Positions 36,509 through 44,439 of a stretch of 64,000 nt of DNA are shown one piece after another. The position numbers were made by a program, and so were the translations under genes. The notes below the pieces were generated by a model that worked only from the letters and a program-made list of their open reading frames with translations, made no database searches and was not told where the DNA came from. Numbering within the stretch: position 1 is the first letter of the stretch; each line of letters starts with the position of its first letter. Source of the DNA: JAGTVG01 sp964389805 (lineage in GTDB: Bacteria > Bacteroidota > Bacteroidia > Cytophagales > Cyclobacteriaceae); NCBI GenBank assembly GCA_964389805.1, contig CAYMFU010000339.1, positions 1-64,000 of the forward strand. The letters run 5' to 3'.

Positions 36509-36973
36509 ATGAACCGAAGAAAGATGCTTAAAAGTGCCCTGCTCGTATCAGGCGGGATATGCATGTGTCATAATACATTAGGGTTTGACATTCCGAAATC
36601 TACCTGTTGTTATACACCAGACATTGAGCCTGAAAGCATCACGCAAAAGAATAAAAGTATAATCATTGACCTCTCAAAAGCACCATCTCTTGAGCAGAAA
36701 GGTCAGGCCGCCTATGTCGACAGTTATAATGGTAATTTAAAGATTATTGTAGTACGGGTTAAAAAGAATACATTCCATGCCTTATCAAGATTTTGCACGC
36801 ATGGCAGACAGGCCATCAGTTACATTGCTGAAAGAAAGCTTCTGCAATGCAACAGTTATAACCACTCGCTATTTGACCTGGATGGAAGTGTTTGGAAAGG
36901 ACCTGCCCCAAATCCAATTCCAGCTTATCCAGTGGAATACAGCAAAGGTCAACTGGAAATTTTTTACGGCTAA
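36509..36973 (+). CDS. Tat-signal Rieske-type protein with altered second ligand motif
   Basis: 154 residues. The N-terminus MNRRKMLKSALLVSGG is a twin-arginine-type signal. The C-terminal ~100 residues look like a Rieske [2Fe-2S] domain: first motif C96-T-H98, second motif QC114-NSYN-H119-SLFDLDG. In canonical Rieske proteins the second Cys and His are two residues apart (CxxH); here they are four apart. Either the cluster geometry differs or the cluster is lost. Several other Cys lie near the N-terminus (C18, C20, C33, C34). It is followed after 12 bp by an FGE-like gene, and no partner oxidase subunit is visible. Confidence 0.7.
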   Translation: MNRRKMLKSALLVSGGICMCHNTLGFDIPKSTCCYTPDIEPESITQKNKSIIIDLSKAPSLEQKGQAAYVDSYNGNLKIIVVRVKKNTFHALSRFCTHGRQAISYIAERKLLQCNSYNHSLFDLDGSVWKGPAPNPIPAYPVEYSKGQLEIFYG

Positions 36974-36985
36974 ATCAATGGAAGA

Positions 36986-37819
36986 ATGCGATACATAATA
37001 ATTCTATTGGTAACAGTTTTCTCTAAAAACACACTAGATGCACAAGTATCTGCATCAGGGAATAGTCTATGGACAAATCCAAAAGATGGGATGACCTTTG
37101 TCTGGATACCCGCTGGCAGTTTTGAAATTGAGATCCCATATGATTCATCAGGAACAATAAAATATACTAAGGAAAAAAAAACATTTGCAGAAGGCTTCTG
37201 GATGGGTCAGACGGAAGTGACGGTCAGGCAGTATCAGAATTTTGTTAAGGAGACCGGGTATATAACCGAAGCTGAAATAAATGGAGATCCATTTAACTGG
37301 AAGAATACTGGATTCAAACAGAAGAAAGACCATCCTGTCGTTTACATAAGCTATCAGGATATTGAAGCATACACAGAATGGGGTGGGGTGGATATCCCTT
37401 ATGAGAATGAATGGCTTTATGCCTGTAAGGCAGGCATATCAAACAGGTTCTATTGGGGTGATGAATTTGACGATAAATATGTCTGGTACCGCGGAAATTC
37501 CATGACTGGGACGAAACCTGTAGGCAAAAAACTACCAAATCGCTGGGAATTATACGATATGGTGGGCAATGTCTGGGAATTTATCCATATATGTGATGGT
37601 ATCGTTGGACTTAGGGGTGGAGCATGGACGAGATGCGATGAAGCAAGCGGCCGGACCGGCTCAACCTACTCGAATATTATTTATGGAACCGTCAGCCCCC
37701 GAATGATGCGATGTGTTAAAACCATTTTTCAACCCAGCAACAGGGATGATGACCGAGGATTCAGATGCATAAAAAGAGGGAGTGGAGAACTATCCCGAGG
37801 AAATTTGTTATATCAATAA
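36986..37819 (+). CDS. Exported FGE/SUMF1-like protein, probably not a complete FGE
   Basis: 277 residues with a signal peptide (about 1-20, ending DAQ). It follows the formylglycine-generating-enzyme fold: MTFVWIPAGSFEI, FWMGQTEVTVRQYQNF, ELYDMVGNVWEF, RGGAW and the terminal DRGFRCI. In true aerobic FGEs two Cys five residues apart sit after RGG(S/A). Here C217 matches the first, but the second position is Gly222. It may instead be a structural or ligand-binding member of the family. Four sulfatases in the window make a maturation role tempting but unsupported. It is coupled by 12 bp to the Rieske gene. Confidence 0.72.
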   Translation: MRYIIILLVTVFSKNTLDAQVSASGNSLWTNPKDGMTFVWIPAGSFEIEIPYDSSGTIKYTKEKKTFAEGFWMGQTEVTVRQYQNFVKETGYITEAEINGDPFNWKNTGFKQKKDHPVVYISYQDIEAYTEWGGVDIPYENEWLYACKAGISNRFYWGDEFDDKYVWYRGNSMTGTKPVGKKLPNRWELYDMVGNVWEFIHICDGIVGLRGGAWTRCDEASGRTGSTYSNIIYGTVSPRMMRCVKTIFQPSNRDDDRGFRCIKRGSGELSRGNLLYQ

Positions 37820-37915
37820 TTTCTGCATACCCGCTATCATATTAATGCTTTCCGGCTTTGATTTTGTTTGACGTTATTCTAAATTTTCGTAGTAAAATAA
37901 AGATAGTATAATAAT

Positions 37916-38449
37916 ATGTCTATATCAATACGGCTTACCGGAGCCGAGGATTATTCCCAGTTGATATCCTTATATAAAGAGGTAGCAGCAAAAAGCGGGG
38001 GTATCATCCGGATTGATGATGAGATCAATTTCGATTATGTGAATATGTTTATTGAGAACAGTCTGAGACAAGGTCTTAGCCTTGTCGCAGAAGTTAATTC
38101 CAGAATTGTGGCCGAGATCCATGCCTATACCCCGGGAATATATGCTTTCCAGCATATGTTATCTGATCTTACTATTGTAGTGCATCCGGAATTTCAGAAC
38201 CAGGGAATTGGGAAGAAGTTATTTTCAGAATTTCTACGTATCGTACAGGAGGATTTTGCACACATACTCAGGATTGAGCTATACGTTCGCGAAGAAAACA
38301 AGCCGATTGTTGAGTTTTATGAATCACTCGGGTTCATAAATGAAGGCCGTCAGAAAAATAAAATATTGAATCGGGCCAATGAACTGGAAACGCCCCTGCA
38401 TATGGCCTGGTTCAATCCTTCCTTTAAGCCTCAAGGACATGGTAAATAA
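37916..38449 (+). CDS. GNAT-family N-acetyltransferase
   Basis: 177 residues with a single GNAT domain. The acetyl-CoA-binding motif A is VVHPEFQNQGIGKKLFSEF (about 85-103), followed by motif B around YVREENKPIVEFYESLGF, where NxxxxxFYxxxGF is typical. It is cytoplasmic. The acceptor substrate, a small amine or a protein N-terminus, cannot be told. It lies 96 bp after the FGE-like gene and is probably separate. Confidence 0.85.
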   Translation: MSISIRLTGAEDYSQLISLYKEVAAKSGGIIRIDDEINFDYVNMFIENSLRQGLSLVAEVNSRIVAEIHAYTPGIYAFQHMLSDLTIVVHPEFQNQGIGKKLFSEFLRIVQEDFAHILRIELYVREENKPIVEFYESLGFINEGRQKNKILNRANELETPLHMAWFNPSFKPQGHGK

Positions 38450-38622
38450 TAAGAGAATTTATAGGCAAATCATATAAGGTCTTTGCTGATGAATGGGATG
38501 AACTGATTGGAATATATCAACAATATCCAAATTCAGCTGAAAATTAGATCGCATGCCCACATAGACTTATATCAAGCATGTATTATCTAAATATGCTCAT
38601 TGCCTGGAAGCACCAAAGCCGT

Positions 38623-39387
38623 CTAATTTTTAGTTCGAAAGTAATAGGCTAATCCAAAGTTCAACGTCAAAAGATTCAGAGTAAAATCAACGTTGTTACT
38701 GATCGTGGTTATCTCTTCACCCGTCTCATCAATTGTTGTTACCTTTTCGTACTTATACCCAAGTACATCCAGCTGGATCTCAAAACAGAAGTTTTACAGG
38801 GCAAAGAAAGTTATCCCAGGGCTGAGTCCGATCCCGAACATAAATGTATCAGATGTATTAAAAGAAGTCTGTTCACCATTTTTATACCACTCAGATTCAC
38901 CGTTTCCAAATCCAAAATTCACTTTTATTTCATTAAACAGGCTTAATCTTTTGTTTTTCGTAAGAGGGAAATATGATCTTAGAAATGGTGTAAAAGCATG
39001 GATCCTTTCAAGAGATTCAATTATCGCCGTATCTGAAAGAAAAGTAGCTTCAACCGTCGATTTTTCCCTTTCAATACTATAGCCTAATCCGGCCATGTGG
39101 TTTTTACTAAAAAAATAACCACCTTTGAACTTCACAGAGTAATCAAGTATTTTGGAGTTAATCTGACGATCGAAATTTAAAATATCCTTGGATTTATTAG
39201 ATTTTTCATCGAATACTGAAAAGGCCAGGCCCACATATCCATTCCCCTTTTTAAATGGTTTGAATTGTTCATTGTAATAGCTCCCGATAAAATCCTCCTT
39301 ATCCACTTACCCATCCTCAGTTTCCTGAGCATACAAAACGGTTGATAGTAATATCAGACAGGTGTATTAAAGCCAGCAGAAATTCAT
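38623..39387 (-). pseudogene. Outer-membrane-barrel-type gene with three in-frame TAA stops
   Basis: Read from an ATG at 39387, one frame of 255 codons runs to a TAG at 38623-38625. It is broken only by TAA codons at 39369-39367, 39309-39307 and 38796-38794. The first 22 codons look like a signal peptide interrupted by the first stop (MNFCWL, stop, then LILLLSTVLYAQ). The body alternates aromatic and polar residues with GLGYSIER and FGFGNGES turns, as in small beta-barrels, and the last strand ends LAYYFRTKN. The longest open part (38794-39306, GTG start) would be 170 residues. There is no frameshift along the full length. Confidence 0.7.
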
Positions 39388-39424
39388 CAGCTGGCAATAG
39401 GTATATTTTGTTAACAGGAATTGA

Positions 39425-40237
39425 CTATTCGACCTGTAAAAGCCAACTCCCATCTTCGAACCAGTATTGTTCCAATCCCTCTAGTAATCCTGCTAACTGC
39501 ATGGCGTTGAAGTAATTCTGGATCATGTTGAGAAGTAGCACATCATCTGGTGGTAGTGCCATGCCAATAGGCTCAAGGGTAATGGGCTGATTTAAAGTCG
39601 CAAATCCTGCATCAGGATATCGAGCCATGGTCAGAATACATATAGGATAATCTGCAACCACAGCATCAACCTGATCGTCCGAAAGCAGTTTGACTGCCTC
39701 ATCATAATTATTTACAAGACTTAAATCCGTGTCAGTCAGAAAATTCTTTACAAAATCTTCACTGGTGGATCCTTTCAACGTAGCCAGCTTGAGATTGGCC
39801 TGATTGATCTCCTCGGAATTGCTGGCTTTTGCCAGGATAGAGGATTTTGTTAAGATCGATTTCCCGGACAATATATAGGGTCCCACAAATGCAGCTTCGA
39901 GATTCCTTTTCGGCGTCATGGTCATACCAGACATCACCAGGTCAACCTTTCCTTCTTTCAATGCCTGCAAAAGATCAGGAAAAGGTATCTGTTCTATTTT
40001 TAATTTAACGCTCATCGATTGTGCAAGCAATTTGGCAATATCCACTTCATAACCAATAAGCTCGCCGCTTTTTGATTTCATGGAAAAAGGTGGCTGATTT
40101 CCTGACATTCCAATAACGATCTCCCCTTTTTCCAGGATTTTATTGAGCCTGTTCTGGGCATGAATTGGTAAGCATATAAAGGCGAATAAAATAAGAATCA
40201 GAAATGACTTGAAGATTTTTTTCATATTCATTTTCAT
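39425..40237 (-). CDS. Periplasmic solute-binding protein (SBP family 3)
   Basis: 270 residues. The signal peptide ends near PIHAQ (about residue 28). The mature part has the family start GEIVIGMSGNQPPFSMKSK, the EVDIAKLLAQ helix, SGMTMTPKRNLEAAFVGPY and ATLKGSTSEDFV, all typical of amino-acid-type binding proteins. Domain lobes are about 35-125 and 220-265, with the second lobe between. No permease or ATPase is adjacent. It may work with a distant importer or act as a sensor or lyase-like family member. A 465-bp gap separates it from the next gene. Confidence 0.88.
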   Translation of the reverse strand: MKMNMKKIFKSFLILILFAFICLPIHAQNRLNKILEKGEIVIGMSGNQPPFSMKSKSGELIGYEVDIAKLLAQSMSVKLKIEQIPFPDLLQALKEGKVDLVMSGMTMTPKRNLEAAFVGPYILSGKSILTKSSILAKASNSEEINQANLKLATLKGSTSEDFVKNFLTDTDLSLVNNYDEAVKLLSDDQVDAVVADYPICILTMARYPDAGFATLNQPITLEPIGMALPPDDVLLLNMIQNYFNAMQLAGLLEGLEQYWFEDGSWLLQVE

Positions 40238-40398
40238 AATGGTAATAAGTTTAAATAGGTGAAGAGAATATTTTAATGGTTTTATTTATTCTTAAAAATT
40301 TGACGATTACTATAGAGATCTTCTTTTTAACCTTTTTGATTTCCACCTCACCGGGCAGATCCAGATCCGGGAAATTCTAAAGCCCCATCTTGCTCAAC

Positions 40399-40494
40399 TC
40401 ATTCAGGACTTTTGCCTATGCGAAATGCATTATCTTTCTCTTCTTTTTCCTCTTTTTCATCCTGCGCAAGAACAGGAAGGCTAATAAAAACCAT
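40399..40494 (-). other. Small signal-peptide-like open frame in a 465-bp gap, possible gene remnant
   Basis: A 31-codon frame starts MVFISLPVLAQ then DEKEEKEEKDN and ends IGKSPE. The start looks like the tail of a signal peptide followed by a charged stretch. A one-base shift after it would read VLNELSKMGL before a stop, suggesting a decayed short gene. The rest of the gap (40238-40702) shows nothing I can support. Confidence 0.3.
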
Positions 40495-40702
40495 TAAAAT
40501 AATTAGTAATTTTTAAAACAATCCAGAATAATTCATATTTTGCTTCTGTGCCTAATATTTAGGATTAATTAATCCAAAGAACTTATAATTCAGTAATTTG
40601 TTTATTAAACAAACAAAAGTTAAACAACAAACATAATAAAATGGCCGGATTTTTTAAAATCACAGAATTAGCATCAGTTATGTAATCAAAAGATCTCAGT
40701 AT

Positions 40703-41347
40703 TTATTCAAAGCTATCATTACAAAGTTCTTTCAGATTTTCCAGGGTTTTATAAGGTCCGCTCACTATAAACATATTGACAATAAACATAGGAATGCTCC
40801 CCCCCGGATCACTTAGGAATTGGTGAATAACCTCCACCCTTTTTTCATCTATCTTTTTAAAGATCCATGTGCCTTCCGAGATCTCTATGCGAACATAATC
40901 ATTGGATAAGGGTACGGCATCAGGAACAGATGACAGATTCGCCTGAAAATAGGTGTTGGTATTGTTAACGACAACAAACTCCATAGCCACATCCCGATCT
41001 TCCAGTGGCCAGGGCACCTTGGTCGTCAGGTATTCTATCCTGGAAGTATCACTCAAAACCTTGTAAATAGAAGCTGTTTCGCAGTTTGCTGTCCATACCG
41101 GGTATTTTTCGACGTTCTGGATGATATCTACTAACTTTTCGAGACTTGTTTCGATGGTAATTTTAGAAAGATATTCCAGAATCCCCTTTCCTTTGTGATC
41201 CCGGGTCCATACCCTGATCCCATTGCGATCCTTTCGGAGCTTCCAGTCTGAACTATCCTGCTCAAAATTTTTTTCAGTAACAAAGGCCAGGGAATCAATA
41301 TTGCTATTGATTAAAAGAACCAATATGAATAGTATCTGGTATTTCAT
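40703..41347 (-). CDS. Exported START-domain lipid-binding protein
   Basis: 214 residues with a signal peptide (about 1-20). The mature protein is a single START-like domain: DWKLRKDRNGIRVWTRD, DIIQNVEKYPVWTANCETA, TKVPWPLEDRDVAM and a long C-terminal helix (SGPYKTLENLKEL). START domains hold hydrophobic ligands such as lipids or sterols in a cavity. The gene lies 8 bp after the sulfatase at 41356-43533, so the two are very probably co-transcribed. That raises a sulfated lipid or steroid as a possible shared substrate, which is inference. Confidence 0.85.
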   Translation of the reverse strand: MKYQILFILVLLINSNIDSLAFVTEKNFEQDSSDWKLRKDRNGIRVWTRDHKGKGILEYLSKITIETSLEKLVDIIQNVEKYPVWTANCETASIYKVLSDTSRIEYLTTKVPWPLEDRDVAMEFVVVNNTNTYFQANLSSVPDAVPLSNDYVRIEISEGTWIFKKIDEKRVEVIHQFLSDPGGSIPMFIVNMFIVSGPYKTLENLKELCNDSFE

Positions 41348-41355
41348 TCTAAAAC

Positions 41356-43533
41356 TTAATCTTCAATTACATTTATATCCCCGTGAACAGCCGTCTTTAC
41401 CCCGGATTTCGTCAGGAACTCAACATTCAGTGTATGTTTCCCAGGTCGATCAGCAGACAAGTCAAACACAAAGGGAGCCTGTGAAAGAGTCTCTATTTTA
41501 TTAAAACCCCTATATAAAGTAACTGTTTCAATTTGCTCTGGATTATCTGCCGTGATCTCTACAGACACCACACTTCCTGCTTTCACTTCCAGGGGGCTCT
41601 GGTTATTTGCACCATACAGAAAATCAGCAGTTGCTGAAGATGGTTCGAATACCACAGCCTCTCCTTCATCAGGTTTCAGGATCATTTGGGCATTTTTTAA
41701 TACTTCAGCATCACTATCTTCTGGCAATCGGTTCATTACAAGTTTCCTTAAGATATCAAATCCCCTGGACCCATTCCCCAATTCCTTCAGCTCGACATGA
41801 AGAACCTGTCGACCTGGAGGTAGTGACAAAGATCCGGATACTGCAGATCCAATATTCCGAATGAACAATGATGCTGTATCGTATTCAGTATATACCCAGA
41901 ATTCTGATCCAAGATCCTGTTCCTGGCAAGAATATCCCAATTCAACCTGATAGACACCTTTTTCCTTTACATCTATTTCATAGTTGATCCCGCTATTATT
42001 CGAAGTCCAGTTTTCAATCCTGAAGCCAACCTGATTTCCTTCTGCCAGGGAACCCCAAACGTCACGTAATCCATCCAGGTTGATCGGAGAATCAGGTTCC
42101 TCCCAGTTGCCTACCTCATAAACGGCCTGACCAAATGCCCGGCCATTTTTCAGTACCTGATCGTACCATTGTTCAATTTCTATAATCAACTGGGCTGACA
42201 TATTCACATCCGATTTCACGATATTCTCTGACTCCATGGGATCCTTTTCCAGGTTGTATAACTCGTAATACACCGAATCTGCTCCACCATATAAGGCATT
42301 ATTGCCCCGGATCAGCTTGTAATTTTTATAATGTATGGCAATATGGTGCATTTGGGGCTTTTCTTTGTTAATATCTGTTCTGGGTCTCAGGTAAAAATTT
42401 GAATTATCAAAATACCTTCTTTCTTCCCACTCTGCCGGTGTATTACCATTTATGATTGGCCAGAAACTTCGTCCATGAACAGGTAATCCGCTATTGGTGT
42501 ATTCTATATTGCATATATCCAGGATGGTAGGAAAAAGGTCGATCACGCCTGATAAATGATCATAGTCTGTCCCCGCTACGATTTTGTTTTTCCACTGAAA
42601 ATAAAAGGGGGTCAATGATCCTCCCTGCCATATAGATCCTTTCCCTCCACGGTGTTCAACCGCCCAGCCCCGCTTTCTTTCTGCCTTTTCTTCATCATTC
42701 ATCCGTCTGCCACGATAGGTCAGATCAAAACCCGGAGAAGGTCCGTCATCATTCAGGAACATAATCACCGTATTTTCTACCAATCCCAGATCTTCCACGG
42801 TGTTAAGGATTTTCCCGACATTATTGTCAAGTACTTCTATCATACCATACAACCTGGCCACATGATCCGTGTACCCGGCATCTTTATATTTCTGAAAAAC
42901 ATCAGGTGGACAATTATAGGGCTCATGGATGGATTGAAAAGGCACGTAGGCAAAAAAGGGATTGTCCTTATTCTCATGAATGAACTTGACCACCTGGTCA
43001 CCAATTACATCGGTAATTGGACCTTCGATATTTATCAGCTTGTTATTGTATATCACCTGCGTATCAAAATACTGGTATAATTTAGAATGAATGCCAACAT
43101 CGAATCCACGGTTCCAGGAGAAGTAAGGCCAGGTTTTGCCGCTATGCCATTTTCCAAATGCACCTGTGGTATAGCCGTTTTCTTTTAGCACATCGGCTAT
43201 GGTCGTTTCATCCCTTAAAATAAAATCCCTGCCCGCATGTACACCCCATACGCCTGTCTCCAGGTGATATCTCCCGGTTAAGAGGCTGGCACGGGTAGGT
43301 GCACAAGCTGCACCACTCTGGTAAAAATTTGTAAATCGAACTCCGTTTTTTGCGATCCGATCAATGCCTGGTGTCTGGATCTGAGTATTTCCCTCAAAAC
43401 TTATGTCCGCATAGCCATAATCATCGATAAGGAATAAGATAACATTCGGTTTTTCATCGATTTTTTCATTTTGGCATGAAAAAAAGATACAGGAGATAAG
43501 TGGAAGAATTGATAATAATCTGGATCTGATCAT
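41356..43533 (-). CDS. Sulfatase lipoprotein with C-terminal carbohydrate-binding-like domain
   Basis: 725 residues; the lipoprotein signal ends at Cys20 (FFSC). D37-D38 lie in LIDDYGYAD, and Cys77 in CAPTR followed by ASLLTGRYH is the formylglycine site. The catalytic domain ends near 480. Residues about 490-600 look like a CBM6-type beta-sandwich (FRIENWTSNN, YQVELGYSC, LPPGRQVLHVEL), and about 635-725 an Ig-like domain of the kind found in surface enzymes. It differs from the three sulfatases at 9-16 kb in both motif and extra domains. It is followed by a START protein 8 bp away. Confidence 0.9.
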   Translation of the reverse strand: MIRSRLLSILPLISCIFFSCQNEKIDEKPNVILFLIDDYGYADISFEGNTQIQTPGIDRIAKNGVRFTNFYQSGAACAPTRASLLTGRYHLETGVWGVHAGRDFILRDETTIADVLKENGYTTGAFGKWHSGKTWPYFSWNRGFDVGIHSKLYQYFDTQVIYNNKLINIEGPITDVIGDQVVKFIHENKDNPFFAYVPFQSIHEPYNCPPDVFQKYKDAGYTDHVARLYGMIEVLDNNVGKILNTVEDLGLVENTVIMFLNDDGPSPGFDLTYRGRRMNDEEKAERKRGWAVEHRGGKGSIWQGGSLTPFYFQWKNKIVAGTDYDHLSGVIDLFPTILDICNIEYTNSGLPVHGRSFWPIINGNTPAEWEERRYFDNSNFYLRPRTDINKEKPQMHHIAIHYKNYKLIRGNNALYGGADSVYYELYNLEKDPMESENIVKSDVNMSAQLIIEIEQWYDQVLKNGRAFGQAVYEVGNWEEPDSPINLDGLRDVWGSLAEGNQVGFRIENWTSNNSGINYEIDVKEKGVYQVELGYSCQEQDLGSEFWVYTEYDTASLFIRNIGSAVSGSLSLPPGRQVLHVELKELGNGSRGFDILRKLVMNRLPEDSDAEVLKNAQMILKPDEGEAVVFEPSSATADFLYGANNQSPLEVKAGSVVSVEITADNPEQIETVTLYRGFNKIETLSQAPFVFDLSADRPGKHTLNVEFLTKSGVKTAVHGDINVIED

Positions 43534-43696
43534 AATAAAAAATGATAATTATTTGAACGTTTTGAAGATATAAAAAAATAGGCAGGATATTCAATATTAT
43601 TATTAATCCTTCATGATGCTAAAGAAAATTTTTGTTCGACATCCTATTCTATATGCCATTCTGGTCTCAATTACATTTTTTTATTATATTGATCTC

Positions 43697-44293
43697 ATGG
43701 TTAGGAAGCTTCGTATTTTCTACTCGCACTTACTACTAGGGAATTTCCTTATAATAATATTTATACAATGCAAAGGGCCAAAAAGCCTTATTAATGACAC
43801 GGTGCACGATCTGGATTGCCCACAGGTGATCAACTATGGACCATCCAATACTGATCCCATAGAATTAATTCAATTCGATCCCATTCTAACTGCCAACTAT
43901 TCTTTTAACAGCCTCGTTATCGCTAATGCTTATGGCCTGATAGATGATTTAACCGATTTGGAGAGGTTAAAAGCTCTAGATCCGGATATTGTATCTAGCG
44001 ACAGTATTCGAATCGCCATGCTGGAGAAAGAAAGGCAGATTGATAAAGTCCTTGACATGGCTTTTATTGAAATAGAATCCTATGAAGGATTTATACAATG
44101 TAACATATTAAACCTTGTACGAATCAGAAACCTCCTGACAGATGCCAATAATAAGATCAAAAGCAAGTATACGAATGCAGCCATCTATACTGAAGAATTA
44201 TTAATGTTGCGGATCGACCTGCTGGAAGAATTAAAGATAGGTATCGACCATCTGGCCAGATCCCTTTACGTATTGAACTTCGAAATCGATTAA
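43697..44293 (+). CDS. Lipoprotein of unknown function
   Basis: 198 residues from the ATG at 43697, which gives a lipoprotein signal ending at Cys25 (FIQC). A longer frame starts at 43613 but adds a second hydrophobic segment and is less likely. The mature part (PIELIQFDPILTANYSFNSL) leads into a strongly helical C-terminal half with many I/L/K/E residues (about 95-195), possibly a coiled bundle. I do not recognise the family. It is isolated, between a divergent sulfatase and glgP. Confidence 0.7.
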   Translation: MVRKLRIFYSHLLLGNFLIIIFIQCKGPKSLINDTVHDLDCPQVINYGPSNTDPIELIQFDPILTANYSFNSLVIANAYGLIDDLTDLERLKALDPDIVSSDSIRIAMLEKERQIDKVLDMAFIEIESYEGFIQCNILNLVRIRNLLTDANNKIKSKYTNAAIYTEELLMLRIDLLEELKIGIDHLARSLYVLNFEID

Positions 44294-44371
44294 TTTACTG
44301 GTGGTCTTATAGCTTATAGAAAAGACTCGATAAATTATAAATAATTAATATCCAAGGCCCCAAGAAGTAGA

Positions 44372-44379
44372 TATTTTTG
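44372..44379 (+). promoter_or_regulatory. Candidate Bacteroidota -7 element for glgP
   Basis: TATTTTTG fits the TAnnTTTG element of Bacteroidota housekeeping promoters and lies 60 bp before the glgP start codon. No clear -33 TTG is visible. Confidence 0.35.
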
Positions 44380-44439
44380 TATAATTTAATACCTGATATT
44401 AAGATCCTATAACAAGAGAATCAACAATAATCCATTACC

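Noticed and set aside
38458..38560. Short plus-strand frame ending DEWDELIGIYQQYPNSAEN
   Set aside because: Only about 33 residues with no start codon or recognisable family; could be a remnant but not supported.
41607..41864. Plus-strand frames inside the sulfatase at 41356-43533
   Set aside because: Antisense shadows of a well-supported gene.
43289..43306. TGGCACG-like sigma-54 promoter on the plus strand
   Set aside because: Spacing to the next GC is 11 rather than 10, and it lies inside a sulfatase gene facing the wrong way.
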